Positions 1-9,407 are shown, numbered from the stretch's first letter. The stretch: 64,000 bases of DNA from CAIZGX01 sp046048875 (GCA_046048875.1 JBJOFG010000011.1:62001-126000), one strand, 5' to 3'. Numbers and translations are program-made. Notes: generated by a model from the sequence alone, not told the origin.

Positions 1-815
1 AATCGCTCCACGAAGTCTTGGAGTTCCTTGCGCTTGTCTTCCATTTTCTTATTTTGATCGCTACGCTGACGTGCGGCCAATTGGCTACTCTCATACCAGA
101 AGGAGTAGTTACCCGTGTATAATTGAATCTTACTGAAGTCAATGTCCACGATATTGGTACACACCGCGTCTAAGAAGTGACGGTCGTGCGATACAACAAT
201 TACAGTATTTTGAAAATCGGCTAAGAAGTTTTCCAACCATGTAATGGTCTCAACGTCCAAGTCATTCGTAGGCTCGTCGAGTAACAGAATTTCAGGATTG
301 CCGAAAAGGGCTTGTGCAAGCAATACACGAACTTTCTCTTTACCGCTGAGGGTATGTACCAAGTCGTGATGTAAGTGATCTCCAATGCCCAGGTTGCTCA
401 ACAATTGAGCGGCATCACTTTCGGCATTCCAGCCGTCCATTTCAGCAAATATATTTTCGAGCTCTGCAGCCTTTACGCCGTCTTCATCTGAGAAATCTTC
501 TTTTGCATAAATAGCATCTTTCGCTTGCATAACATCCATAAGCTTGCGGTTTCCCATAAGCACGGTTTGCAGCACAGGAACATCATCGAATTCGAAGTGA
601 TTTTGCTTCAACACACTCATACGAACACCAGCGTCCATAACAACCTTTCCAGTAGTCGGATCAATTTCCCCAGAAAGAATTTTCAAGAAGGTAGACTTAC
701 CGGCGCCATTCGCACCAATTACACCGTAACAATGTCCGGGTGTGAATTTTAGATTTACTTCTTCGAAGAGTGCTCGTTTTCCATAACGAAGCGAAAGGTT
801 ATTTACTGATAGCAC
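1..815 (-). CDS. ABC-F family ATPase, N-terminal part (C-terminus off the window)
   Basis: Reading the minus strand from a GTG at 815 gives about 271 residues before the window ends. A complete ABC domain is visible: Walker A GANGAGKST at about residues 34-42, a signature-like LSGKEKVR, Walker B ILLLDEPTNDLD, and the H-loop VIVVSHDRHFLD. A charged linker helix then begins (LAARQRSDQNKKMEDKRKE). No membrane segment is seen, as expected for ABC-F proteins, which bind the ribosome E site and act on translation or antibiotic stalling. The linker start (LYTGNYSFWYESSQ) resembles the YbiT-like branch. The GTG is the only usable start after the promoter-like TATCTTTG at 836-843. The second ABC domain must lie outside the window, so completeness cannot be judged. 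Confidence 0.88.
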   Translation of the reverse strand, partial: MLSVNNLSLRYGKRALFEEVNLKFTPGHCYGVIGANGAGKSTFLKILSGEIDPTTGKVVMDAGVRMSVLKQNHFEFDDVPVLQTVLMGNRKLMDVMQAKDAIYAKEDFSDEDGVKAAELENIFAEMDGWNAESDAAQLLSNLGIGDHLHHDLVHTLSGKEKVRVLLAQALFGNPEILLLDEPTNDLDVETITWLENFLADFQNTVIVVSHDRHFLDAVCTNIVDIDFSKIQLYTGNYSFWYESSQLAARQRSDQNKKMEDKRKELQDFVER

Positions 816-835
816 GGCGTATAATTTTAGCGGTG

Positions 836-843
836 CAAAGATA
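836..843 (-). promoter_or_regulatory. Bacteroidota -7 promoter element of the ABC-F gene
   Basis: The minus strand reads TATCTTTG, matching the Bacteroidota -7 consensus TAnnTTTG, 20 nt before the GTG start of the ABC-F gene. No convincing -33 TTG was assigned. Confidence 0.5.
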
Positions 844-860
844 GTCTTATTTTCGGAGTG

Positions 861-3140
861 TTATTTTTTTAGTTTCTTGGGTTTGGAAGACATTTCAAAT
901 TCCAGTACACCGCCTTGAACCAAGTCTAAATGTGAAATCTGTAATCCGATTTCCTGATTGTTCCATCGAACCGATTGCACATAGATGTTTTTTGAATTTA
1001 GCTTGGGTGCTTTGATACAGATGGTTTTGCCATTTTCTAATTGAAGGACGGCCTCGTTTACAAATGGAGAACCAATGTCGTAATAAACACTTCCAGGGCA
1101 TGTTGGATACAGGCCTAATGCAGAGAAAATGTACCAAGCTGACATCTGTCCCGCATCGTCATTTCCACATAAGCCATTGGTTTCGTTCGTGTAGAATTTA
1201 TTTGCAATGGCATGAACCCGCTCGTGTGTTTTCCAAGGAGAAGAAGTATAGTTGTATAAATACGGAACGTGATGACTGGGTTCGTTTCCGTGAACATAAT
1301 TGCCCATAATGCCGTCTCGTGTGATGTCTTCATTTTTTTCAATGTACTTGTCATCGAGATGCATCGTGAACAAAGAATCTAAGTGCTCTTCAAATCGCTT
1401 CTTGCCGCCTATTAATTCTATCATGGTGGGAATAGCATGTGGAATGTATAGGCTGTAGTTCCAGGAGTTTCCTTCGATGAATCCTTGACCGTGCGTGTCA
1501 AGCGGTTCGAATGGAAACTTCCATGCACCAGTGCTTATTTTAGGTTGTGTGAAACCAGTATTTGAATTGAATACATTGCGATACGATTCAGATCGCATGA
1601 AATACTTGGCGTACCCCAAGGTTACTTCTGATTTATTGGTTAAAGAAGAAAGTTGTGCAATGCACCAATCGTCGTATGAATACTCGAGCGTTTTGGAAAC
1701 AGAAACTCCCGACTTGTCCTCTGGAACAAATCCTAATTCTTTGTACTCTTTCAGTCCTTCGAAATAGTCAACGTTAGCTGTTTGATCGCACGCTTTGTAT
1801 GCCACTTTCAAATTGAAATTGCCGACTTGTTTAACTGCAGCATCGGCAATCACAGACACGGCATGATAGCCTGTCATGCACCAGTTCTCATTCGCGTAAT
1901 GACTCCACACAGGCAACATGTGATGCACGCTTTGCTGTTGATGCGCAAGCATGGAATGAATCATGTTGTTGTTGCGCGTAGGTTGAATGAGATTGAAAAG
2001 CGGATGCAGCGCGCGATAGGTGTCCCAAAGCGAAAAGACGGTGTAGTTTTCGAAACCTTCTGAGTTGTGCATGTTCTGATCCAGTCCTTTGTAATTTCCA
2101 TCTACATCTTCATATAAAACAGGCGAGAGGCATGTGTGATAGAGGGCGGTGTAGAAAACAGTTTCTTTGTTTTTATCTGGAATTTGAATCGTTACTTTTT
2201 GAAGTTCTTTTTCCCATTTCGCTTGCGTTTCTTTTTTTGTTAAATCGAAATTCCAATGCGGGATTTCTGTGTGTAGATTTTTCAATGCGCCTTCAGTGCT
2301 GGTGTTTGAAAGCGCCCATTTGATTTGAAGTGGGCTGTCGCTTTTTTCGAACTCAAGTAACATTCGAATTTCTTTTCCAGCAGCTTCAGGAAAATTTTTC
2401 GACTGATTGAATTTGCGATAGAAGCCTTTGTAGTCTTGCTCGCTGATGTTTGCAGTTGTATAATTGGAAATGGGTTCAGAAAAAGCCGCCGCGAAATAAA
2501 CGGTTCTTGTTTTCGCCCAACCGCTGGTTATGCGATAGCCGGTGATGAGTGAATCATTTTCAACACGAATGAAAGTCCAAACATTTTTACCTTCGTAGTT
2601 GTAAATGTTGTAGGTGAAATCTAAAACGACTTTCGGTGTTTCATTTTTAGGGAAGGTGTATCTGTGAAAGCCAACACGATTTGAAGCGGTTAATTCAGCA
2701 AGAATGTTATGGTCATCGAGCATTACACTGTAAAATCCAGGAGATGCTTTTTCATTTTTATGTTGAAAGGAGGACTGAAAATTTTCCGCTTTCAAATCAA
2801 CTTGTCCTGTTGTTGGCATCACTAAGAAATCTCCTAAATCGGAGTGACCCGTTCCTGAAAAATGTGTGTGTGCAAATCCTTGTATAACCGAATCTTCGTA
2901 TTGGTATCCGGCGCAATAGTTATAGACCTCACTGTTGTACTCTTTATTTGAATTGAAGAAGTTTGCGCGCTTCGTTTCAGGGGAAAGTTGAACCATTCCG
3001 AAAGGTGCTGTTGCCCCGGGATACGTGTGTCCCATTCGATTGGTTCCGATGAATACATTCACTTTTTCAATCAGTTGTCCCGAACAAAATTGAGCAGAAA
3101 CAAGTACGGAAAAAAGAAGAACAACGCTTGTTTTTTTCAT
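861..3140 (-). CDS. GH92 family exo-alpha-mannosidase, exported
   Basis: The 759-aa protein has an N-terminal signal peptide (MKKTSVVLLFSVLVSAQFCSG) and the full two-domain GH92 layout. Visible signatures are VNVFIGT and YPGATAPFGMVQLSPE near the N-terminus, AHTHFSGTGHSDLGD at about 90-105, GNEPSHHVPYLYNY at about 619 (holding the family's acid Glu) and GNDDAGQMSAWYIFSALG at about 657 (holding the catalytic Asp pair). GH92 enzymes are calcium-dependent inverting mannosidases that trim alpha-mannosides of N-glycans or mannans. No T9SS sorting domain is seen, so a periplasmic or lipid-independent location is likely. It is the last gene of a minus-strand operon, 1 nt after the prolyl oligopeptidase stop. 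Linkage specificity cannot be read from the sequence. Confidence 0.93.
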   Translation of the reverse strand: MKKTSVVLLFSVLVSAQFCSGQLIEKVNVFIGTNRMGHTYPGATAPFGMVQLSPETKRANFFNSNKEYNSEVYNYCAGYQYEDSVIQGFAHTHFSGTGHSDLGDFLVMPTTGQVDLKAENFQSSFQHKNEKASPGFYSVMLDDHNILAELTASNRVGFHRYTFPKNETPKVVLDFTYNIYNYEGKNVWTFIRVENDSLITGYRITSGWAKTRTVYFAAAFSEPISNYTTANISEQDYKGFYRKFNQSKNFPEAAGKEIRMLLEFEKSDSPLQIKWALSNTSTEGALKNLHTEIPHWNFDLTKKETQAKWEKELQKVTIQIPDKNKETVFYTALYHTCLSPVLYEDVDGNYKGLDQNMHNSEGFENYTVFSLWDTYRALHPLFNLIQPTRNNNMIHSMLAHQQQSVHHMLPVWSHYANENWCMTGYHAVSVIADAAVKQVGNFNLKVAYKACDQTANVDYFEGLKEYKELGFVPEDKSGVSVSKTLEYSYDDWCIAQLSSLTNKSEVTLGYAKYFMRSESYRNVFNSNTGFTQPKISTGAWKFPFEPLDTHGQGFIEGNSWNYSLYIPHAIPTMIELIGGKKRFEEHLDSLFTMHLDDKYIEKNEDITRDGIMGNYVHGNEPSHHVPYLYNYTSSPWKTHERVHAIANKFYTNETNGLCGNDDAGQMSAWYIFSALGLYPTCPGSVYYDIGSPFVNEAVLQLENGKTICIKAPKLNSKNIYVQSVRWNNQEIGLQISHLDLVQGGVLEFEMSSKPKKLKK

Positions 3141-3141
3141 T

Positions 3142-5274
3142 CTATTTCAAGGAATATTTGTGTCCAGCGTTTTTGAAGAAGAAGGTCCACTTGTCTGTTT
3201 GCTCTGCAATGATTTGCTCTGTGCTTTTTCCAGCACCGTGTCCAGCACTTGTTTCAATGCGAATAAGTGCTGGTCTTTCGTTCGTTGTGCATTCTTGAAG
3301 CATTGCCGCGAACTTGAAGCTGTGGGCCGGAACAACGCGATCATCGTGATCTGCAGTCATGACCATGGTAGCAGGGTAGTTCGTGTTTGGTTTCAAATTG
3401 TGATAAGGCGAATAGCTGTAGAGATACTTGAACATTTGTTCAGACTCGTCGGCGCTTCCGTATTCAGGAATCCACCCTTTTCCAACGGTGAAGTGATGGT
3501 AGCGCAGCATGTCTAACACACCAACAGCAGGAAATGCAACAGCGAATTTTTCAGGATGTTGTGTCATGCAGGCGCCGACTAGAAGTCCACCGTTAGAACC
3601 GCCTTCGATTCCCAATTTATTTGTTGAAGTGTATTTGTTATCGATGAGATAATCTGCGCAAGCTAAGAAATCGTCGAAGACATTTTGCTTGTTGTAAAGC
3701 ATTCCGCCTTTATGCCAGTTTTCTCCGAATTCTCCGCCACCGCGCAGGTTGGCCATAGCGAATACGCCGCCTTGTTCAAGAAGAATTAGTCGAGAAGACG
3801 AGAATGAAGGCGTTAATGAAATGTTGAATCCACCGTATCCGTAGAGCAGGGTAGGGTTATTTCCATCTAACACAAGTCCTTTTTTATGAACGAGGAAAAG
3901 GGGGACTTGTGTTCCGTCTTTCGATGTGACTAAAACTTGTTTGCTTTCATAATCATTCATGTTGAAATCGACCGAAGGTCTGTGATATTCACCGTAGGTA
4001 AGATCGTCGACGTTGAATGAATAGATGACACCCGGATAGGTGAATGAAGTAAACGTGAAGTAACATGTTTTATCTTGACGCTTACCAGAGAATCCACTAG
4101 CTGTGCCGGTTCCATCGGGAAGCGTTATTTTCTTTTTGTTCTTTCCTTCATAGTCGCACACTTCAATTTCAGTGTTGGCCATGTTGAGGTAATGAAGGAA
4201 TAATTTTCCACCGCAGGTGGAAACACCTTCCAACAGACGTTTGTCTTCGGGTATAATGGTTTTCCAATTTTTTGGATCAGCATTGGCTGGATTCACTTTA
4301 ACCAATCTGTAATTAGGTGCGTCAACATCAGTATGCACAATCAATTCTCCATCGATAGCAACTTCCACAACAGAGCTGTGATGACTTAAGTCGGTGAACA
4401 AAGGAATGAAATTCATTCCTCCGTTGGCGATGTCTTTGTAATAAACAGCGTAACCGTCAGTACCTGGCGCTGAGGTAATAAAGAGATAACGTTTGTCTTC
4501 ACTCAAACCTGCATTGTTGTAATAAGTAGGGTTCTTCTTGTCTTCGTATACGAGTTTATCTGTGTCTTGCGAAGTTCCAAGTATGTGATAATACACGGCG
4601 TGGTTCATGTTGTTCCCGCTGAGTACTTCTCCTGCAGCAGGTGCTGGATAACGGCTATAGAAGAAGCCATTTCCAAACCAAGAAGTTCCGCTAAACTTCA
4701 CCCATTCAATGGGTGTTTCCACCTCTTCTCCTGTTTCAATATTGAGAATATGAATATTGCTCCAGTCACTGCCGGCCTTACTTACGGCAACTGCCATAAG
4801 AGTGTGATCGTCGTTTGAGTCTAGTAAATTGTAGGTGGTGAGACCTTTCGGGTCTGATGCATTAGGATCTATGAACACGCGCTCAGCACCGCGCATTCCT
4901 TTCTTTACATAGCATACAGCTTGTGGTTGAAGCCCGGTGTTTTTCCAGAAAAAATAATAGTCGCCATGCTTATCGGGAGCACTCACTTTTTCAAAATTGA
5001 AAATAGCGGTATAGCGCTCGCGAATTTCGGAACGCATACTTTCCTCCTTCAAATAATTTTCCGTCAGTGCTTGCTCGTCTTTCACCCATTGCCTGGTGCG
5101 TTCGCTACCGTCGTCTTCAAGTCCATAGAAAGGATCGTACACTTTTGTTCCAAAGAATCCGAAAGTCGTGTCTTGAATATTTTTGTTTTGGGGTTGTTGA
5201 ATCTGCATAAGCGATTGTTCTTGTTTGCATGCAGCTAGAGTCGCAATGCATGCTATGGTGAAATATTTTTTCAT
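3142..5274 (-). CDS. Prolyl oligopeptidase (S9A) lipoprotein
   Basis: From the ATG at 5274 the product is 710 aa and begins with a lipoprotein signal (MKKYFTIACIATLAAC, lipobox LAAC). A longer frame reaches 5307 but overlaps the upstream gene and would bury the signal peptide, so I use 5274. The N-terminal half is the seven-bladed propeller of S9A peptidases. The C-terminal alpha/beta hydrolase domain has the nucleophile motif GGSNGGLL (Ser near 560), Asp in TADHDDRV (about 643) and His in SAGHGAGKS (about 678), so the triad is complete. The family cuts proline-containing oligopeptides, here probably in the periplasm. Its start lies 1 nt after the MFS stop (TAACATG), so it is cotranscribed with the carrier. 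Confidence 0.93.
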   Translation of the reverse strand: MKKYFTIACIATLAACKQEQSLMQIQQPQNKNIQDTTFGFFGTKVYDPFYGLEDDGSERTRQWVKDEQALTENYLKEESMRSEIRERYTAIFNFEKVSAPDKHGDYYFFWKNTGLQPQAVCYVKKGMRGAERVFIDPNASDPKGLTTYNLLDSNDDHTLMAVAVSKAGSDWSNIHILNIETGEEVETPIEWVKFSGTSWFGNGFFYSRYPAPAAGEVLSGNNMNHAVYYHILGTSQDTDKLVYEDKKNPTYYNNAGLSEDKRYLFITSAPGTDGYAVYYKDIANGGMNFIPLFTDLSHHSSVVEVAIDGELIVHTDVDAPNYRLVKVNPANADPKNWKTIIPEDKRLLEGVSTCGGKLFLHYLNMANTEIEVCDYEGKNKKKITLPDGTGTASGFSGKRQDKTCYFTFTSFTYPGVIYSFNVDDLTYGEYHRPSVDFNMNDYESKQVLVTSKDGTQVPLFLVHKKGLVLDGNNPTLLYGYGGFNISLTPSFSSSRLILLEQGGVFAMANLRGGGEFGENWHKGGMLYNKQNVFDDFLACADYLIDNKYTSTNKLGIEGGSNGGLLVGACMTQHPEKFAVAFPAVGVLDMLRYHHFTVGKGWIPEYGSADESEQMFKYLYSYSPYHNLKPNTNYPATMVMTADHDDRVVPAHSFKFAAMLQECTTNERPALIRIETSAGHGAGKSTEQIIAEQTDKWTFFFKNAGHKYSLK

Positions 5275-5275
5275 G

Positions 5276-6520
5276 TTATTCTTCAATGAAGTTGAGGTTT
5301 TTGCCAAAGGTTTCGGGTAAGTAGGCGAGGGCTAATGCCGCAATTCCGATTGTAACTCCTCCGATGATTAAGGCGCTATTGATGACTCCGAAACTAGGTT
5401 CGATGTATTTGAAGGTTAATACTATTGGTACAGTTGACCCTCGCACGAAGTTGGGAACTGTTGAAGCAACCGTTGAACGGATATTCGTTCCGAATTGTTC
5501 TGCAGCATTTGAGACAAACAATACCCAATATCCAGTGGTAGCGCCGAGCAGAGCAGCTAAAGCGTAAAAGGTGTTGACCGAGTGATGATGAACAAGTAAG
5601 AAGTACAAGCTTATGATTACGGTTGTTCCAAGGTAGAAGAAGATGATTTTTTTTCTGCTCTTCATGAATTGACTAATGAATCCAGAAATGAGGTCTCCTC
5701 CTGAAAGTCCGAGGTAACAAAAAATAATGCACGTTGTTGGATTTATTGTGCCGTCTACTTCAAGGACTGTTGCGAATTTTTCAGCGAACTTAATGAGTAA
5801 GCCCACACAAAACCAAACCGGAAGTCCAATGGCAATGCATGATAAATACCGAAGCGCGCGATCTTTCGTTTTGAATAGCATGAAGAAATTCCCACGCTGA
5901 ACTTTTTGTTTTTCCACGTTGTCGAACATTTCACTCTCAAACGTCTGAAAGCGCATGAACAAAAGAAGAAGTCCTAAGCATCCTCCGATGATATAGGAAG
6001 TTTGCCAGGAAGCTAAACCGAAGAATGAAAGTTGAATATTATGAATGCCAACAGCAGCAACCGCCCCGAGTGCACCCATAGTAACAATGATCATCGTACC
6101 TACTCCGCGCTTTTCTTTTGACATAGATTCATTGATGAGGGTAACGGCTGCGCCCAATTCACCTGCGAGTCCAATCCCGGTTATGAATCGAATAACTGAG
6201 TATGCCTCAACATTTGTTACAAATGCATTTGCAATGTTCGCGGCAGAATAAATGAGAATGGAGCCGAAAAGAATTTTCTTTCGCCCTCGCTTATCGCCCA
6301 GTATTCCCCAAATAAGACCTCCGAGAATAATCCCGGACATTTGCCAAAGGAAAAGACTGTAGTCTAATGTCTTGATTAAGTTTTCATCAGTAATTCCAAT
6401 TCCACGAAGACTTTCTTTGCTTACAATGTTGAAGAGTTGGAGGTCGTAGATGTCAACGAAATATCCTAACGACGCCACCAAGATCGTGAGTCCTAATTTT
6501 TTATCGAATGATTTTGGCAT
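5276..6520 (-). CDS. MFS transporter, metabolite/sugar-type
   Basis: The 414-aa protein is very hydrophobic, with about 12 predicted membrane helices. The MFS loop 2-3 signature is visible as GDKRGRKKILF, and a related basic loop (SQFMKSRKK) marks the second half. The N-terminal stretch GYFVDIYDLQLFNIV resembles the metabolite:H+ symporter and sugar porter groups. The substrate is not evident. It sits between a 2H-like gene (11-nt gap) and the prolyl oligopeptidase gene (1-nt gap), so import of peptides or sugars released by the two downstream hydrolases is an inference from context only. Confidence 0.85.
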   Translation of the reverse strand: MPKSFDKKLGLTILVASLGYFVDIYDLQLFNIVSKESLRGIGITDENLIKTLDYSLFLWQMSGIILGGLIWGILGDKRGRKKILFGSILIYSAANIANAFVTNVEAYSVIRFITGIGLAGELGAAVTLINESMSKEKRGVGTMIIVTMGALGAVAAVGIHNIQLSFFGLASWQTSYIIGGCLGLLLLFMRFQTFESEMFDNVEKQKVQRGNFFMLFKTKDRALRYLSCIAIGLPVWFCVGLLIKFAEKFATVLEVDGTINPTTCIIFCYLGLSGGDLISGFISQFMKSRKKIIFFYLGTTVIISLYFLLVHHHSVNTFYALAALLGATTGYWVLFVSNAAEQFGTNIRSTVASTVPNFVRGSTVPIVLTFKYIEPSFGVINSALIIGGVTIGIAALALAYLPETFGKNLNFIEE

Positions 6521-6531
6521 GAATGCAAGAC

Positions 6532-7128
6532 TTATTTGTCTTGCAAGATAGTATTGGATTGATTACGAAGTAATCTTTGATCTTCCAGAGGGAAGAAGAA
6601 TTTTTCATTCCATCCTTGTTGTGTCCACTCCATCATAGAAACGGTTTCAATGGTCCACGTTTGCTCCAATACGAGCATTTGAGCTTGAGTTTTAGCTTTT
6701 TCGAATTCTGAATCACTCCAATTGCTTCGAGCAAGGGCAACCTCTGCTTTCGGGAATTCAAACGCTACAGGGGAGTGTGCAAAGTTGTTCCATTCCAAAA
6801 GAACATCAATGATTTTTTTCTGTAAGATCTGCAACTCAACACTTTGTTCGGGTTGAATTGAAATTTGTTTGAAGGTTGAATTGAATTGGATTCTACTGAG
6901 TAAAAGCGAAAAACTAGGAACGCTGTTCAGTGTTTTTTGAAGAGCATTGCCCAATTCAAAAATCCCGTCCTCATCTGTGTTGAATTGAAAAGAAAGTGGA
7001 AGATAAACGGGTTTTACTATAGCTTCAAGGTTGCTCGGGGAAAGTAAATTCGACTGAATAGATCGAGTGGCTAGTTCTTCTGGAAGACTAGGTTTCAGGG
7101 CTATAAAGTAAAAATTGCTTAGGGCCAT
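6532..7128 (-). CDS. Degenerate 2H-phosphoesterase-like (2'-5' RNA ligase-like) protein
   Basis: The 198-aa soluble protein has no signal peptide. Its layout resembles the 2H phosphoesterase fold: N-terminal FYFIALKPSLP, a first motif-like strand at VYLPLSFQFN, and a second at PKAEVALAR followed by a helix (SDSEFEKAK), which mirrors the family's PHxTLAR. In both places the catalytic His-x-Thr is replaced (LPLS and AEVA), so the phosphoesterase activity is probably lost. I infer this from pattern alone and it may be a different fold. It follows a 37-aa membrane ORF by 12 nt and precedes the MFS gene, so it belongs to the same operon. Confidence 0.5.
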   Translation of the reverse strand: MALSNFYFIALKPSLPEELATRSIQSNLLSPSNLEAIVKPVYLPLSFQFNTDEDGIFELGNALQKTLNSVPSFSLLLSRIQFNSTFKQISIQPEQSVELQILQKKIIDVLLEWNNFAHSPVAFEFPKAEVALARSNWSDSEFEKAKTQAQMLVLEQTWTIETVSMMEWTQQGWNEKFFFPLEDQRLLRNQSNTILQDK

Positions 7129-7140
7129 TGTTACCCAAAG

Positions 7141-7254
7141 TTACAACCAAATAACGGCACAAACAATAAAAACAATAATTATTACTAAATAATACCAAAC
7201 GTCAACGAACCAAGGAAAATACTCGTTGTAAAACTCTCTAAACTTTGATTTCAT
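7141..7254 (-). CDS. Small single-pass membrane protein, 37 aa
   Basis: ATG at 7254 to TAA at 7141 encodes 37 residues: a charged, aromatic N-terminus (MKSKFREFYNEYFPWF) followed by one hydrophobic helix (WYYLVIIIVFIVCAVIWL) that ends at the C-terminus. The stop is 12 nt before the start of the 2H-like gene, the spacing expected inside an operon. Composition is typical of a real membrane microprotein rather than random AT-rich sequence, but no homology can be claimed. A plausible role would be an accessory subunit of the membrane carrier encoded two genes downstream. Confidence 0.6.
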   Translation of the reverse strand: MKSKFREFYNEYFPWFVDVWYYLVIIIVFIVCAVIWL

Positions 7255-7446
7255 TAATTGAAAACAAAAAGATATACACTAACAAGGGAGAGAGTCAAAA
7301 GAACCCATTTTTTTGTGCGAACATCCATATTGCTTGTGGTTAAGTGTTTTTCAAAAAGAATGTTTTCTTCAATTCTTTTAACATGTCTTTCGAATCGTTT
7401 TCAATACTTGGTTGTTAATTGCGCTTATTCATAGCCGAGTCTGTAG

Positions 7447-7454
7447 TAAATTTG
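7447..7454 (+). promoter_or_regulatory. -7 element directly before the CsgG-like gene
   Basis: TAAATTTG matches TAnnTTTG and ends 5 nt before the GTG at 7460. The same arrangement precedes several other genes in this window and supports that GTG as the start. Confidence 0.5.
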
Positions 7455-7459
7455 CCTCT

Positions 7460-8824
7460 GTGAAAGCGGCGAAATCAAATAAGAAAAGGAGTTGGTTCTT
7501 AATCGTTCTGTGCATGCAGGTTGCGTTAGGTTGTTCAACGTACAAGTCACAACTACAAGACGCTAAAGAATACGAAGATGCTCGCATGTATTCTAAGGCC
7601 TTGAGTCTTTATTCGGAGTTGTTGGTACGGAAGGAGACCAAAGAAGCGCTAATTGGCAAGAAGCGCGTGGTTGAAGCTATTATACGTGAGAACTATGATG
7701 GTCCCATTCGAATGCTTTGTATGCAGGAGAATTTAATTGAAGCGGAATGTTTATACTCAGATTTACAAACTTTCATCGATAAATATAAAGCACTAGATGT
7801 AAAGGAGCCCTTCGGTTTAAAGGAGTTTGTGGTGCAATCTAAAAGAACCTATTGCGAAAATTTATACAAGCAAGCCGAAGCAGATGTGTTGGCATTTAAA
7901 TATGATGATGCAAGAGTCAAGCTCAATCTTATTCGAAACTTTTTCGAGGACTTTCCAAATTTGGATTATTTGGAAAGTTTGTGCGTATTGTATCCAAATT
8001 ATTATTTAGCTACGAAATCATTTGAGGAAGGAAGGCTTCGCGATGCCTACAAGGCCCTAAAAAAAATAGAGGCGATAGACCCTTCTTTTAAAGATTCGAA
8101 GCAGATGTTGGAGTCTTGCATAAAGGCTGGGCGTATTACGCTGGCATACGTTACTGTTCATCGCGAGAATGTGAATGATGATGTAGAAAAAGAAATTGGG
8201 GCACATGTGGTGCAGTCTCTTTTAGAGAACAAAGATCCGTTTCTAGTGCTATTAGACCGCGACTATACCTCTCGTTTGCTTGAAGAACAGAAGTTGGGTA
8301 TGTCTGGACTGTACGATGAAAAATCGTTAATTCAAGCGGGTAAGTTAGTCGGAGCGCAATACATACTTCTCGGAGAAATTATTGAATACTCAGCCGATCA
8401 AAAGCTGAATGATTACGGGTTTAAAAAAGGTTATTTAGGAAAAACCATTGGAGATACAAAGGTGAAGTATCGTCAATGGAATAAGAAAATTTCCATGCAA
8501 ATGAAATATAGAATTAGCATGGTTGACGCTGAGACAGGAGAGACCTTGTTTAATTCAGTTTACCCGTTGAATCAAGTCAATGAAATAGATTGGGCGGAAT
8601 ACAACGGTGATCATACCATGGTTTATCCAGGTCATTGGAATTGGGAGTTGATTAAAACCGCAGAAGATCGCGTAGATATTTCGAAGTATAAAGATTTGCA
8701 AGCCTTGTTTAATAAAAAGCCACTCGGTAACGAATTGAATCAGATGCGTACCAGTTTCTTCGTGGAAATGTCCAAAGTTGTGAAGAAAGGAATTGAAACT
8801 AAAATTATTGAGGAGACTCCTTAA
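7460..8824 (+). CDS. CsgG-like lipoprotein with N-terminal helical repeats
   Basis: From the GTG at 7460 the protein is 454 aa. It begins with a basic region and lipoprotein signal (RSWFLIVLCMQVALGC); an upstream TTG at 7412 would place the promoter box inside the gene. Residues 20-220 look like TPR-type helices (EDARMYSKALSLYSELL, EEGRLRDAYKALKKIEAI). The second half carries a CsgG-like fold: FLVLLDRDYTSRLLEEQKLGMSG, then KLVGAQYILLGEI and a strand AETGETLFNS. CsgG-type lipoproteins form outer-membrane pores for curli or act as LpoB-like activators of peptidoglycan synthases. Neither curli genes nor synthases are nearby, so the exact role is open. It converges on coaE with a 4-nt overlap. 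Confidence 0.7.
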   Translation: MKAAKSNKKRSWFLIVLCMQVALGCSTYKSQLQDAKEYEDARMYSKALSLYSELLVRKETKEALIGKKRVVEAIIRENYDGPIRMLCMQENLIEAECLYSDLQTFIDKYKALDVKEPFGLKEFVVQSKRTYCENLYKQAEADVLAFKYDDARVKLNLIRNFFEDFPNLDYLESLCVLYPNYYLATKSFEEGRLRDAYKALKKIEAIDPSFKDSKQMLESCIKAGRITLAYVTVHRENVNDDVEKEIGAHVVQSLLENKDPFLVLLDRDYTSRLLEEQKLGMSGLYDEKSLIQAGKLVGAQYILLGEIIEYSADQKLNDYGFKKGYLGKTIGDTKVKYRQWNKKISMQMKYRISMVDAETGETLFNSVYPLNQVNEIDWAEYNGDHTMVYPGHWNWELIKTAEDRVDISKYKDLQALFNKKPLGNELNQMRTSFFVEMSKVVKKGIETKIIEETP

Positions 8825-9393
8825 ACCCAGAGCTGCTTGTGAATTTGCAGAACTTTTGGTAGTACTTTTTCGTCATTGTTGTTAGAGATAACTATTCGCT
8901 TGTTGGAATCAAAACTCGTATTGCTGTGCTGCAGCGCATTTCGTTTTTCGAATTCTTCAGAAGAGTATCCCGATCTTTTTACCACGCGATTCAGACGTGT
9001 GTTTTTATCTGCTGTTACCTCAATAAGCCAATCACAATTCTGTTCATTAAAAGATTGTGAAAGCGCGGCTTCGCGAATAACATATGGGGATTTCTGCTGA
9101 GCAATCCATTCAATAAATCTTGTTTTTACATAATCGTGAACAAGAGATTCTAATTTTATTCTTTTATCTGGGTGGTTAAAAATGACCGAAGCAATTTGCT
9201 CTTTCCACCCGATTGAAAGGAAGTCAATGGATGTCTCAAGAATTGTTTGAACTTCAATCTGAACTGAAGGAATGGAATAGACTTTTTTTGCTTCTTCGTC
9301 GGAATTGAAAACAGGAACGCCCAATGCGGCGAAAGCCTTTGCAATGGTTGATTTTCCCGATCCTATATTTCCTGTTAACCCTACGATTTGCAT
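8821..9393 (-). CDS. coaE: Dephospho-CoA kinase
   Basis: The last step of coenzyme A synthesis, ATP-dependent phosphorylation of the 3'-hydroxyl of dephospho-CoA. From the ATG at 9393 the protein is 190 aa and starts MQIVGLTGNIGSGKSTIA, placing the P-loop GNIGSGKST at residues 8-16 as usual; the longer frame to 9423 adds a hydrophobic leader that no kinase needs. Further family features are VPVFNSDEEAK (the NMP-like substrate site, usually DAD), the motif YVIREAALSQS and the Arg-rich lid RLNRVVKRSGYSSEEFEKR. It is divergent from rpe across a short promoter region. Confidence 0.93.
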   Translation of the reverse strand: MQIVGLTGNIGSGKSTIAKAFAALGVPVFNSDEEAKKVYSIPSVQIEVQTILETSIDFLSIGWKEQIASVIFNHPDKRIKLESLVHDYVKTRFIEWIAQQKSPYVIREAALSQSFNEQNCDWLIEVTADKNTRLNRVVKRSGYSSEEFEKRNALQHSNTSFDSNKRIVISNNNDEKVLPKVLQIHKQLWV

Positions 9394-9407
9394 TGAAAAA
9401 ATAATTA

